Source: JBHGYD01 sp041920415
Lineage (GTDB): Bacteria; Bacillota; Bacilli; Bacillales; Anoxybacillaceae
Assembly: GCA_041920415.1 (NCBI GenBank)
Contig: JBHGYD010000054.1
Coordinates: forward strand, 62,001 to 126,000
DNA length: 64,000 bases
Direction of reading: 5' to 3'
Shown here: piece after piece, positions 32,571 to 41,615 of the stretch
Layout: every line of letters begins with the position of its first letter
Numbering within the stretch: the stretch's first letter is position 1
Notes under the pieces: generated by a model
Seen by the model: only the letters and a program-made list of their open reading frames with translations
What the model was told of the DNA's origin: nothing
The model's database searches: none
Translations under genes and position numbers: made by a program

Positions 32571-34397
32571 ATGAATCGTGAAGAAAGACTAAAAAGACAG
32601 GAAAGAATTCGTAATTTTTCCATTATTGCCCATATCGACCACGGAAAATCAACGTTAGCTGACCGTATTCTTGAGAAAACGGGAGCTCTTTCTGAACGTG
32701 AGATGAAAGAGCAAATGCTAGACTCGATGGAATTAGAGCGCGAACGCGGCATTACGATCAAATTAAATGCGGTTCAATTGAAGTATAAAGCGAAAGATGG
32801 AGAAGAGTATATTTTTCATTTAATTGATACGCCGGGGCACGTCGATTTTACGTATGAAGTATCGCGCAGCTTGGCGGCTTGCGAAGGGGCGATTCTTGTC
32901 GTTGACGCTGCGCAAGGCATCGAGGCCCAAACGCTAGCGAATGTCTATTTAGCATTAGATAATAACTTAGAAATTTTACCGGTGATTAATAAAATTGATT
33001 TACCGAGTGCCGAGCCGGAGCGCGTTCGTCAAGAAATTGAAGATGTCATAGGCTTAGATGCTTCAGAAGCGGTGTTAGCTTCAGCGAAAGCAGGCATTGG
33101 TATTGATGAAATTTTAGAACAGATTGTTGAAAAAATACCAGCACCAACGGGCGACCCGGATGCGCCGTTAAAAGCGCTTATTTTCGACTCGCTCTACGAT
33201 TCGTATCGCGGTGTCGTTGCGTACATTCGCGTTGTCGAAGGAACGGTCAAACCGGGACAAAAAATTAGAATGATGGCGACAGGTAAAGAATTTGAAGTTG
33301 TCGAGGTTGGCGTATTTACGCCAAAGCCGAAATTAGTCGATGAATTAACCGTTGGCGATGTTGGCTTTTTAACCGCGTCGATTAAAAATGTTAGCGATAC
33401 GCGTGTTGGTGATACGATTACAGATGCGAAAAACCCTGCCGCTGAGCCGTTACCAGGCTATCGCCGTTTAAACCCGATGGTGTTCTGCGGCATGTATCCG
33501 ATTGATACGGCGCGATACAATGACCTACGTGAAGCGTTGGAAAAATTGCAATTAAACGATGCAGCGTTGCAATTTGAACCAGAAACGTCACAAGCACTTG
33601 GATTCGGTTTCCGTTGCGGATTTTTAGGCTTATTACACATGGAAATCATTCAAGAGCGCATCGAACGTGAATTTAACATCGACTTAATTACAACAGCGCC
33701 AAGCGTTGTTTATAAAGTGTATTTAACGGATGGCACAGAAGTTGAAGTCGATAACCCATCGAACATGCCAGACCCGCAAAAAATTGACCGCGTAGAGGAG
33801 CCGTATGTAAAAGCGACGATTATGGTTCCGAACGACTACGTCGGCGCTGTAATGGAATTATGTCAAAGCAAGCGCGGAAACTTTGTCGATATGCAATATC
33901 TCGATGAGAAACGAGTAACGTTAATTTACGAAATTCCATTATCCGAAATTGTGTATGATTTCTTTGATATTTTAAAATCAAGCACAAAAGGTTACGCTTC
34001 ATTTGACTACGAGTTAATTGGTTACAAGCCTTCGAAGCTTGTCAAAATGGATATCCTTCTCAATGGAGAAAAAGTGGATGCGCTCTCCTTTATCGTTCAC
34101 CGCGATTCAGCGTACGAACGTGGAAAAGTGATTGTTGAAAAATTAAAAGACTTAATTCCACGTCAACAATTTGAAGTGCCTGTTCAAGCGGCGGTTGGCA
34201 ATAAAATTATTGCGCGCTCTACTATTAAAGCGTTGCGCAAAAACGTATTAGCGAAATGTTACGGCGGTGACGTTTCTCGTAAGCGTAAACTTCTCGAAAA
34301 GCAAAAAGAAGGGAAAAAGCGCATGAAACAAGTCGGCTCCGTGGAAGTTCCACAAGAAGCGTTCATGGCCGTGCTAAAAATGGATGACAAAAAATAA
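32571..34397 (+). CDS. lepA: Elongation factor 4 (LepA)
   Basis: Ribosome-associated translational GTPase that acts in back-translocation or initiation and 30S biogenesis. The 608 residues carry G1 AHIDHGKST near residues 20-28, the switch region RGITIK, G3 DTPGHVD and G4 NKIDLP, then domains II, III and V and the LepA-specific C-terminal domain with AVGNKIIARSTIKALRKNV. Length is normal. GGAGTG lies before the ATG. It is a single-gene unit with a strong promoter and a hairpin behind. Confidence 0.97.
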   Translation: MNREERLKRQERIRNFSIIAHIDHGKSTLADRILEKTGALSEREMKEQMLDSMELERERGITIKLNAVQLKYKAKDGEEYIFHLIDTPGHVDFTYEVSRSLAACEGAILVVDAAQGIEAQTLANVYLALDNNLEILPVINKIDLPSAEPERVRQEIEDVIGLDASEAVLASAKAGIGIDEILEQIVEKIPAPTGDPDAPLKALIFDSLYDSYRGVVAYIRVVEGTVKPGQKIRMMATGKEFEVVEVGVFTPKPKLVDELTVGDVGFLTASIKNVSDTRVGDTITDAKNPAAEPLPGYRRLNPMVFCGMYPIDTARYNDLREALEKLQLNDAALQFEPETSQALGFGFRCGFLGLLHMEIIQERIEREFNIDLITTAPSVVYKVYLTDGTEVEVDNPSNMPDPQKIDRVEEPYVKATIMVPNDYVGAVMELCQSKRGNFVDMQYLDEKRVTLIYEIPLSEIVYDFFDILKSSTKGYASFDYELIGYKPSKLVKMDILLNGEKVDALSFIVHRDSAYERGKVIVEKLKDLIPRQQFEVPVQAAVGNKIIARSTIKALRKNVLAKCYGGDVSRKRKLLEKQKEGKKRMKQVGSVEVPQEAFMAVLKMDDKK

Positions 34398-34406
34398 GAA
34401 CAAAGA

Positions 34407-34439
34407 GGGCTGTCTCATATATGGGATAGCCTTGTTTTT
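34407..34439 (+). terminator. Terminator of lepA
   Basis: GGCTGTC / GATAGCC-type stem with one wobble pair around a short loop (34408-34431), then TTGTTTTT. Moderate strength. Confidence 0.6.
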
Positions 34440-34460
34440 ATGATAAAAAAGGAGCGATGT

Positions 34461-35606
34461 ATGTTGATTCAAGCGGCCTATTTCCATATCCCATTCTGCT
34501 CGCAAATTTGCCATTATTGTGATTTCAACAAAGTGTTTTTTAAAGGACAACCTGTTGATGAATATTTGCGGACCATGGAAAAAGAAATGAAACATACGAT
34601 TGAAATGTTTCCAACGCGCCAACTTAACACGATTTTTGTCGGTGGAGGTACGCCGACTGTACTTGAAATGAACCAGCTCGATTTTTTCTTAAACAGCATT
34701 CATAAACATTTCCCATTTACCGTCGGTGAAGTCGAATTTACATTTGAAGCAAACCCGAATGAACTTTCCAAAGAAAAACTGCAGCTATTAAAAGAAGCGG
34801 GCGTCAATCGATTAAGTTTCGGCGTGCAAACATTTGATGACGAACTATTACAAAAGATCGGACGCACGCACCGCCAGCTCGATGTACTGCAAACGATTGA
34901 AACCGCAAAAGAAGTTGGATTTACGAATATCAGTATTGACTTGATGTATGGTCTTCCAGGTCAAACGCTTGAGCAATTTCGCCGCACGCTTGAAAAGACC
35001 TTTTCCCTTGATATTCAACATATTTCCGCCTACTCACTAATCGTTGAACCAAAAACAGTATTTTATAATTTGATGAAAAAAGGTGAGCTTCTATTACCAA
35101 GTCAAGAAGAAGAAGCGGAAATGTATGAAGAAGTAATGAAACAGATGAAGATACATGGATACCAACAGTATGAAATTAGCAACTACGCACGTCCCGGGTT
35201 TGAAAGCCGTCATAATCTTACGTATTGGAATAACGAAGAGTATTATGGCATCGGTGCTGGCGCACATAGCTATGTAAATGGCAAACGAAACGTTAACGCA
35301 GGACCGTTAAAAAAATATATTCATTTAGTTGAGAAAACAAACTTTCCATATATCGAAAGCCATACGGTGACGAAAGAGGAAAAGATGGAAGAGGAAATGT
35401 TTTTAGGGCTGCGAAAAACAGAGGGAGTGTCGAAACAACGATTTTTCGATAAATTTCATCGTCCGCTTCACGAGGTTTTTGGCGAGCAAATCGCTCTTGA
35501 AAAACAAAAAGGATTATTAGAAGAAACGGAAAGCCACATTCGCCTGACCCACCGTGGCAAATTGCTTGGAAACGAAGTGTTTCAAGCGTTTATTGGCGTA
35601 ATCTAA
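34461..35606 (+). CDS. hemW: HemW, radical SAM heme chaperone
   Basis: Radical SAM protein related to coproporphyrinogen III oxidase HemN, now seen as a heme-binding chaperone (HemW). The 381 residues contain the [4Fe-4S] motif FCSQICHYCDF with C13, C17 and C20, then GGGTPT near 60. The shorter length and the lack of the HemN N-terminal extension favour HemW over oxygen-independent HemN. Start ATG 34461 follows AAGGAGCG; an ATG at 34440 lies in the lepA terminator. It precedes hrcA as in B. subtilis. Confidence 0.92.
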   Translation: MLIQAAYFHIPFCSQICHYCDFNKVFFKGQPVDEYLRTMEKEMKHTIEMFPTRQLNTIFVGGGTPTVLEMNQLDFFLNSIHKHFPFTVGEVEFTFEANPNELSKEKLQLLKEAGVNRLSFGVQTFDDELLQKIGRTHRQLDVLQTIETAKEVGFTNISIDLMYGLPGQTLEQFRRTLEKTFSLDIQHISAYSLIVEPKTVFYNLMKKGELLLPSQEEEAEMYEEVMKQMKIHGYQQYEISNYARPGFESRHNLTYWNNEEYYGIGAGAHSYVNGKRNVNAGPLKKYIHLVEKTNFPYIESHTVTKEEKMEEEMFLGLRKTEGVSKQRFFDKFHRPLHEVFGEQIALEKQKGLLEETESHIRLTHRGKLLGNEVFQAFIGVI

Positions 35607-35609
35607 ACG

Positions 35610-35638
35610 TTGACATCAGCGAATGGATTTGATACTTT
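35610..35638 (+). promoter_or_regulatory. Promoter of the hrcA-dnaK operon
   Basis: Perfect minus-35 TTGACA at 35610-35615; the minus-10 is imperfect (TACTTT at 35633-35638 with a 17-base spacer). It lies directly before the CIRCE operator, as expected for the class I heat-shock promoter. Confidence 0.6.
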
Positions 35639-35648
35639 AATAATAGAT

Positions 35649-35675
35649 TTAGCACTCGAGTTGTTTGAGTGCTAA
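35649..35675 (+). promoter_or_regulatory. CIRCE operator (HrcA binding site)
   Basis: Exact consensus TTAGCACTC (35649-35657), 9-base spacer, GAGTGCTAA (35667-35675). HrcA with GroEL assistance binds CIRCE and represses the dnaK and groE operons; heat titrates GroEL and releases repression. Confidence 0.98.
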
Positions 35676-35690
35676 CAGAGGTGATGATAG

Positions 35691-36725
35691 TTGTTAACTG
35701 ATCGCCAATTGCTTATTTTACAAGTGATTATTGATGATTTTATTCGCTCTGGTCAGCCTGTTGGTTCTCGGACGCTGTCAAAGAAAGATAAAATTTCGTT
35801 CAGCTCTGCGACGATTCGCAATGAAATGGCAGATTTAGAGGAACTTGGCTACATTGAAAAAACGCACATTTCATCAGGAAGAGTGCCATCGGAAAAAGGC
35901 TATCGCTACTATGTAGACCATCTATTGTCACCGCAACGACTTACGCAAGAAGATATGAAAAAAATTAAATCCATTTTCGCTGAACGAATTTACGAATTAG
36001 AAAAGCTCGTTCAAAAATCGGCACAAATTTTGTCCGATTTAACGAATTATACTTCAATCGTCCTTGGACCAGCAGTGAAGGATAATAAATTAAAACGAAT
36101 TCAAATTATTCCGCTCAACAAAGAAACGGCCGTTGCGATTATCGTGACGGATACGGGGCATGTCGAAAACCGCGTCATTACGATTCCAGCTTCAGTCAAT
36201 GCGTCTGATTTAGAAAAAATGGTTAACATTTTAAACGAGCGTTTAATCGGTGTACCGCTTATTGAGTTAAAAGATAAAATTTATAAGGAAGTTGCAAATG
36301 TATTGCGCACCCATATTCACAGCTACGATAGCATGCTAAAAACAATTGCCGAAACGCTCGATGTACCGCAAGAGGAGAAAATGTTTTTTGCTGGAAAAAC
36401 GAACATGCTTAGCCAGCCGGAATTTAGCGATATTGAAAAAGTTCGTTCATTAATGACGATAATTGAAGAGGAAAAAGATTTTTACCGTTTGTTGCGCAAA
36501 CATAGCAAAAAAGGGATTCAAGTAACGATTGGTCGGGAAAATCAATTGAGCGGAATGGAAAACTGCAGCTTAATCACTGCTACTTATTCTGTCGGTGAGG
36601 AACAGTTGGGAACGATTGCAATTCTTGGTCCGACGCGTATGGAATACTCCCGCGTCATTACGATTTTAAACCGAGTCGCTTCCGATTTATCGACGGTATT
36701 GACAGACTGGTATCAAAATAGTTAG
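35691..36725 (+). CDS. hrcA: Heat-inducible transcription repressor HrcA
   Basis: Repressor of class I heat-shock genes. The 344-residue protein has an N-terminal winged helix-turn-helix (about residues 1-70, with SGQPVGSRTLSKK and SSATIRNEMADLEELGYIEKTHISSGRVPS) and C-terminal GAF-like and inserted dimerising domains. Translation starts with TTG 35691 after GAGGTGATG. The CIRCE operator overlaps the 5' leader, so the gene is autoregulated. First gene of the seven-gene operon that runs to mtaB. Confidence 0.96.
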   Translation: MLTDRQLLILQVIIDDFIRSGQPVGSRTLSKKDKISFSSATIRNEMADLEELGYIEKTHISSGRVPSEKGYRYYVDHLLSPQRLTQEDMKKIKSIFAERIYELEKLVQKSAQILSDLTNYTSIVLGPAVKDNKLKRIQIIPLNKETAVAIIVTDTGHVENRVITIPASVNASDLEKMVNILNERLIGVPLIELKDKIYKEVANVLRTHIHSYDSMLKTIAETLDVPQEEKMFFAGKTNMLSQPEFSDIEKVRSLMTIIEEEKDFYRLLRKHSKKGIQVTIGRENQLSGMENCSLITATYSVGEEQLGTIAILGPTRMEYSRVITILNRVASDLSTVLTDWYQNS

Positions 36726-36749
36726 CATTGGTCATATTGGATAATGGAT

Positions 36750-36772
36750 GGATGGTGTTACACACCCCATCC
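36750..36772 (+). promoter_or_regulatory. Stem-loop between hrcA and grpE
   Basis: Stem GGAT-GGTGT with ACACC-(CC)-ATCC and a TAC loop, no T-run. In B. subtilis the dnaK operon mRNA is processed in the hrcA-grpE spacer and a 5' stem-loop stabilises the grpE-dnaK part; this hairpin is in the matching place. Confidence 0.5.
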
Positions 36773-36837
36773 TTTCCTTGTGAATATTTGCTTCTATACA
36801 TATATCTTTACTCATTCATTTAAGGGAGGTGAAACCG

Positions 36838-37446
36838 ATGGAAAAAGAATGTCAAGAAACTGTTCAAGCTCAAGAAAATGTTACATATGAGCAAGAACAG
36901 AATTCAGAGGTTGAATTAGAACAAGACCAGACTTCTAACGAGACGCAGTCAAACGAAGAGGAACAATCTGCGGAAAAAGATGAACTAACAGCTGCAAATG
37001 AAAAAATCGCCGAGCTTGAAGGAAAACTTCAAGACATGGAACACCGTTATCTTCGTTTACACGCTGATTTTGATAATTTCCGTCGTCGTACAAGGCTTGA
37101 ATTTGAGGCGGCAGAAAAATATCGCGCGCAAAGTTTAGTGACCGATATTTTACCTGCTTTAGATAATTTCGAACGCGCCTTAAAAATCGAGGCAGAAGAT
37201 GAAAAAGCGAAGTCCATTCTGCAAGGAATGGAAATGGTATATCGTTCTTTAGTCGAGGCCTTGAAAAAAGAAGGTGTCGAAGTGATCGAGGCGGTTGGAA
37301 AACCGTTTGATCCGCATTTGCATCAGGCAGTGATGCAAGTAGAAGATAGCAATTACGAGCCGAATACGGTTGTTGAAGAGTTGCAAAAAGGATATAAATT
37401 AAAGGATCGTGTTATTCGTCCAGCAATGGTAAAAGTAAGTCAATAG
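36838..37446 (+). CDS. grpE: Nucleotide exchange factor GrpE
   Basis: Co-chaperone that releases ADP from DnaK. The 202 residues begin with an acidic, Gln/Glu-rich disordered tail (about 1-55), then the long dimeric coiled coil with HRYLRLHADFDNFRRRT, and the C-terminal beta-wing with KPFDPHLHQAVMQVE and LKDRVIRPAMVKVS. ATG 36838 follows AGGGAGGTG; a GTG nine bases upstream overlaps that site. Second gene of the CIRCE-controlled operon. Confidence 0.96.
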   Translation: MEKECQETVQAQENVTYEQEQNSEVELEQDQTSNETQSNEEEQSAEKDELTAANEKIAELEGKLQDMEHRYLRLHADFDNFRRRTRLEFEAAEKYRAQSLVTDILPALDNFERALKIEAEDEKAKSILQGMEMVYRSLVEALKKEGVEVIEAVGKPFDPHLHQAVMQVEDSNYEPNTVVEELQKGYKLKDRVIRPAMVKVSQ

Positions 37447-37466
37447 TGTCATAGGAGGGTGGTAAG

Positions 37467-39299
37467 ATGAGCAAAATTATCGGTATTGACTTAGGTACAA
37501 CAAACTCTTGCGTAGCTGTATTAGAAGGCGGTGAGCCAAAAGTTATTCCAAACCCAGAAGGAAACCGTACAACTCCTTCCGTCGTGGCTTTCAAAAACGG
37601 CGAACGTCAAGTAGGGGAAGTGGCAAAACGCCAAGCGATTACAAACCCAAATACAGTTATTTCGATTAAACGCCATATGGGTACGGACTACAAAGTTGAA
37701 ATTGAAGGAAAACAATATACACCGCAAGAAATTTCCGCAATCATTTTACAATATTTAAAATCGTATGCGGAAGAATATTTAGGAGAGCCAGTTACAAGAG
37801 CGGTCATCACTGTACCAGCTTACTTTAACGATGCGCAACGTCAAGCAACAAAAGATGCAGGACGTATCGCGGGATTAGAAGTTGAACGGATTATTAACGA
37901 GCCAACAGCGGCAGCGCTCGCTTACGGTCTTGACAAAATGGATGAAGACCAAACAATCCTTGTGTACGACTTAGGTGGCGGTACGTTTGACGTATCCATT
38001 CTTGAACTTGGCGATGGTGTATTTGAAGTAAAAGCAACTGCTGGTGATAACCATCTTGGCGGTGACGATTTTGACCAAGTTATTATTGATTATCTAGTAG
38101 AAGAATTTAAGAAAGAGCACGGTATTGATTTATCCAAAGATAAAATGGCATTACAACGCTTAAAAGACGCAGCAGAAAAAGCGAAAAAAGATCTTTCAGG
38201 CGTAACGCAAACACAAATTTCCTTGCCGTTCATCAGCGCGAATGAAACAGGACCATTGCATTTAGAAACAACATTAACTCGTGCAAAATTTGAAGAGTTA
38301 TCTGCACATCTTGTTGAACGCACAATGGGACCTGTTCGCCAAGCTTTGAAAGATGCAGGGCTTACTGCAAACGATATCGATAAAGTGATTCTTGTTGGTG
38401 GTTCTACACGCATTCCAGCTGTCCAAGAAGCAATCAAAAGAGAAATCGGTAAAGAGCCTCATAAAGGGGTTAACCCTGATGAAGTTGTTGCGATTGGTGC
38501 AGCGATTCAAGGCGGCGTCATTGCCGGTGACGTGAAAGATGTCGTTCTGCTTGACGTTACTCCGCTTTCATTAGGTATCGAAACAATGGGTGGAGTATTC
38601 ACAAAATTAATTGAACGCAATACGACGATTCCAACAAGCAAATCGCAAATTTTCTCAACAGCAACCGATAACCAAACAGCGGTGGACATTCACGTATTAC
38701 AAGGAGAACGCCCAATGGCTGCCGACAACAAAACGCTCGGCCGCTTCCAATTAACGGACATTCCGCCAGCTCCGCGTGGTGTGCCACAAATCGAAGTTAC
38801 ATTCGATATTGACGCAAACGGTATTGTACATGTACGCGCGAAAGATTTAGGTACAAACAAAGAACAATCGATTACAATTAAATCTTCATCCGGTCTTTCT
38901 GAAGAAGAAATTCAGCGCATGATTAAAGAAGCGGAAGAAAATGCGGAAGCGGACAGAAAGCGAAAAGAAGCAGCTGAGCTTCGCAACGAGGCAGACCATT
39001 TAGTATTCACAACGGAAAAAACATTAAAAGAACTTGAAGGAAAAGTCGATGAAGCGGAAGTGAAAAAAGCGCAAGAAGCAAAAGATGCTTTAAAAGCAGC
39101 GTTAGAGAAAAACGACATCGAAGAGATTCGCGCGAAGAAAAATGCGCTTCAAGAAATCGTTCAACAACTATCCGTTAAGTTGTACGAGCAAGCAGCAAAA
39201 CAAGCGCAAGCACAACAAACAGCTGGAGCAGATAGCACTAGCAAAAAAGATGACAATGTCGTTGATGCGGAGTTTGAAGAAGTGAAAGACGATAAATAA
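37467..39299 (+). CDS. dnaK: Chaperone DnaK (Hsp70)
   Basis: ATP-dependent Hsp70 chaperone. The 610-residue protein has the nucleotide-binding domain with GIDLGTTNSCVAV at residues 5-17, VYDLGGGTFDVS near 168 and VGGSTRIPAV near 310, then the substrate-binding domain and an alpha-helical lid, ending in the acidic EEVKDDK tail. It lacks the insertion found in Gram-negative DnaK, as is usual for Firmicutes. AGGAGGGTGG precedes the ATG. A terminator follows at 39331-39370. Confidence 0.98.
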   Translation: MSKIIGIDLGTTNSCVAVLEGGEPKVIPNPEGNRTTPSVVAFKNGERQVGEVAKRQAITNPNTVISIKRHMGTDYKVEIEGKQYTPQEISAIILQYLKSYAEEYLGEPVTRAVITVPAYFNDAQRQATKDAGRIAGLEVERIINEPTAAALAYGLDKMDEDQTILVYDLGGGTFDVSILELGDGVFEVKATAGDNHLGGDDFDQVIIDYLVEEFKKEHGIDLSKDKMALQRLKDAAEKAKKDLSGVTQTQISLPFISANETGPLHLETTLTRAKFEELSAHLVERTMGPVRQALKDAGLTANDIDKVILVGGSTRIPAVQEAIKREIGKEPHKGVNPDEVVAIGAAIQGGVIAGDVKDVVLLDVTPLSLGIETMGGVFTKLIERNTTIPTSKSQIFSTATDNQTAVDIHVLQGERPMAADNKTLGRFQLTDIPPAPRGVPQIEVTFDIDANGIVHVRAKDLGTNKEQSITIKSSSGLSEEEIQRMIKEAEENAEADRKRKEAAELRNEADHLVFTTEKTLKELEGKVDEAEVKKAQEAKDALKAALEKNDIEEIRAKKNALQEIVQQLSVKLYEQAAKQAQAQQTAGADSTSKKDDNVVDAEFEEVKDDK

Positions 39300-39330
39300 A
39301 AGCAGTCACTTCATCACTTCGTTCATTAAG

Positions 39331-39370
39331 AAAAAGTCAAAGTCAGGCCTGTCTTGGCTTTGACTTTTTT
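39331..39370 (+). terminator. Terminator behind dnaK
   Basis: 12-bp stem AAAAAGTCAAAG / CTTTGACTTTTT (39331-39342 with 39358-39369), 15-base loop, T-run. Placed within the operon, it would lower read-through into dnaJ. Confidence 0.8.
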
Positions 39371-39430
39371 GCTATGAAAAGGAATATCGTATGAATTCGT
39401 TTTAGACATATCATTTTAACATCAAAAATA

Positions 39431-39460
39431 TTGCGTTTATAAAGAGACAAATGTTACAAT
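39431..39460 (+). promoter_or_regulatory. Probable sigma-A promoter of dnaJ
   Basis: TTGCGT (39431-39436), 18-base spacer, TACAAT (39455-39460), 35 bases before dnaJ and behind the dnaK terminator. It would give dnaJ-prmA-rsmE-mtaB a CIRCE-independent transcript. Confidence 0.55.
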
Positions 39461-39494
39461 TACCTTTATGTGAGTGAATCGGGAGTGGATGATA

Positions 39495-40634
39495 ATGAGT
39501 AAACGAGATTATTATGAAGTTCTCGGAGTAAGCAAAAATGCGACAAAAGATGAGATAAAAAAAGCATACCGAAAACTTTCAAAACAATATCATCCAGATG
39601 TTAATAAAGCGCCGGATGCAGCGGAAAAGTTTAAAGAAATTAAAGAAGCATACGAAGTATTAAGCGATGATCAAAAGCGGGCGCATTACGATCAATTCGG
39701 CCATACAGAACCAAACCAAGGGTTCGGCGGCTTTAGTAGCGATGACTTTGACTTCGGTAGTTTTGGCGGATTTGGCGGGTTTGAAGACATTTTTAGCTCA
39801 TTTTTCGGTGGAGGACGGCGTCGTGATCCCAACGCACCACGAGCAGGAGCCGATTTACAATATACGATGACCTTAACATTTGAAGAAGCGGCATTCGGAA
39901 AAGAAACAGACATCGAAATTCCACGAGAAGAAACGTGTGATACATGTCACGGCTCAGGAGCGAAACCGGGAACGAAAAAAGAAACATGTTCTCATTGCCG
40001 CGGTACAGGGCAAATCAGCATTGAACAAGCAACACCGTTTGGGCGCATTGTCAATCGAAGAACGTGCCACTATTGTGGCGGTACAGGACAATTCATTAAA
40101 GAAAAGTGTACGACATGCGGCGGAAGTGGACGCGTCAAAAAGCGGAAGAAAATTCATGTTAAAATTCCGGCCGGAATTGATGACGGTCAACAGTTACGGG
40201 TGGCCGGTCAAGGCGAACCAGGCATCAATGGTGGACCTGCGGGCGATTTATACATTGTGTTTCACGTGGAGCCGCATGAATTTTTTGAACGCGATGGCGA
40301 TGATATTTACTGTGAAATTCCGCTTACATTTGCTCAAGCTGCTCTTGGTGATGAAATCGAAGTGCCGACCCTTCATGGAAAAGTAAAATTGAAAATCCCT
40401 GCTGGTACACAAACGGGAACGAAATTCCGTCTGAAAGGAAAAGGTGTGCCGAACGTACGAGGATATGGTCACGGAGACCAACATGTTATCGTTCGTGTCA
40501 TCACGCCGACAAAATTAACGGAGAAGCAAAAGCAGCTGCTGCGTGAATTTGATCAGTTGGGCGGTCAAAGCATGCACCATGGAGCGCATGATAGCTTTTT
40601 TGAAAAAGTAAAAAAAGCGTTTAAAGGGGAATAA
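39495..40634 (+). CDS. dnaJ: Chaperone DnaJ (Hsp40)
   Basis: Type I J-protein that delivers clients to DnaK and stimulates its ATPase. The 379 residues have the J domain with HPD (YHPDVNK near 33-39), a Gly/Phe-rich linker (about 75-105), and four CxxCxGxG zinc repeats: CDTCHGSG, CSHCRGTG, CHYCGGTG and CTTCGGSG, then the C-terminal client-binding domains. ATG 39495 starts MSKRDYYEVLG, the standard J-domain start; an in-frame GTG at 39474 overlaps the promoter region. Confidence 0.98.
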   Translation: MSKRDYYEVLGVSKNATKDEIKKAYRKLSKQYHPDVNKAPDAAEKFKEIKEAYEVLSDDQKRAHYDQFGHTEPNQGFGGFSSDDFDFGSFGGFGGFEDIFSSFFGGGRRRDPNAPRAGADLQYTMTLTFEEAAFGKETDIEIPREETCDTCHGSGAKPGTKKETCSHCRGTGQISIEQATPFGRIVNRRTCHYCGGTGQFIKEKCTTCGGSGRVKKRKKIHVKIPAGIDDGQQLRVAGQGEPGINGGPAGDLYIVFHVEPHEFFERDGDDIYCEIPLTFAQAALGDEIEVPTLHGKVKLKIPAGTQTGTKFRLKGKGVPNVRGYGHGDQHVIVRVITPTKLTEKQKQLLREFDQLGGQSMHHGAHDSFFEKVKKAFKGE

Positions 40635-40661
40635 TGGAAAGGAACGGAGTTGGTAGATCAA

Positions 40662-41606
40662 ATGAAATGGTCAGAAATTAGCATTCATACGACACATGAG
40701 GCAGTAGAGGCGATTTCAAATATTTTGCATGAGGCAGGAGCCGGTGGGGTTGTCATTGAAGATCCGTTTGATTTAACAAAAGAGCGTGATACTTCCTTTG
40801 GAGAAATCTACCAACTCAATCCAGACGATTATCCGGAGGAAGGGGTTATTATTAAAGCATATTTGCCTGTCAATAGTTTTTTAGGAGAAACAGTTGAAGA
40901 GATTAAACAGGCGATTAATAATTTAATGCTTTATGATATCGATGTAGGAAGAAATAAAATTACAATTAGTGAAGTAAATGAGGAAGAATGGGCCACGGCG
41001 TGGAAAAAATATTATAACCCAGTGAAAATCTCTGAAAAATTTACGATTGTGCCAACGTGGGAAACATATGAACCCGTTTCTAGCGATGAACTCATTATTG
41101 AATTAGACCCGGGCATGGCGTTTGGAACAGGAACGCATCCGACAACGGTAATGTGCATCCAAGCACTTGAAAAATGCGTAAAGCCGGGGGATACTGTTAT
41201 TGATGTCGGAACGGGTTCGGGAATTTTAAGTATTGCCGCTGCGATGCTTGGAGCGAAATCTGTCCAAGCGCTTGATTTAGATCCTGTCGCCGTCGATAGC
41301 GCGAAACTCAATGTTAAGCTGAACAAAGTTCAAAACATCGTGACGGTTTCGCAAAATAATTTATTGGATCGCGTGGAAACTAGGGTTAACGTCATTGTCG
41401 CGAATATTTTAGCTGAGATTATTTTACGCTTTGTTGACGATGCGTATGGTCTCCTAGAACAAGACGGATATTTTATTACATCAGGAATCATCCAAGCGAA
41501 AAAACAAGAGGTCAAAGATAGTTTCGTGAGAGCGGGATTTGTTATTGAAGAAACGTTAGTAATGGAAGACTGGGTTGCTTATATTGCAAGAAAAGTGGAA
41601 AAATGA
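40662..41606 (+). CDS. prmA: Ribosomal protein L11 methyltransferase
   Basis: SAM-dependent methyltransferase that trimethylates ribosomal protein L11. From ATG 40662 (MKWSEISIHTTHEAVE) it has 314 residues, in line with B. subtilis YqeT. The N-terminal L11-binding domain precedes the catalytic domain with MAFGTGTHPTT, the SAM motif DVGTGSGILSIAAAMLGA and the NPPY-like VANILAEII. An in-frame TTG at 40650 with AAAGGA seven bases upstream is an equally possible start. Part of the dnaJ-prmA-rsmE-mtaB segment. Confidence 0.94.
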   Translation: MKWSEISIHTTHEAVEAISNILHEAGAGGVVIEDPFDLTKERDTSFGEIYQLNPDDYPEEGVIIKAYLPVNSFLGETVEEIKQAINNLMLYDIDVGRNKITISEVNEEEWATAWKKYYNPVKISEKFTIVPTWETYEPVSSDELIIELDPGMAFGTGTHPTTVMCIQALEKCVKPGDTVIDVGTGSGILSIAAAMLGAKSVQALDLDPVAVDSAKLNVKLNKVQNIVTVSQNNLLDRVETRVNVIVANILAEIILRFVDDAYGLLEQDGYFITSGIIQAKKQEVKDSFVRAGFVIEETLVMEDWVAYIARKVEK

Positions 41607-41615
41607 GGTGGAACG

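Noticed and set aside
39667..40386. Long alternative frames inside dnaJ (for example 39880-40386)
   Set aside because: They lie fully within dnaJ in another frame and look like codon-bias shadows; the DnaJ frame has all zinc and J-domain motifs.
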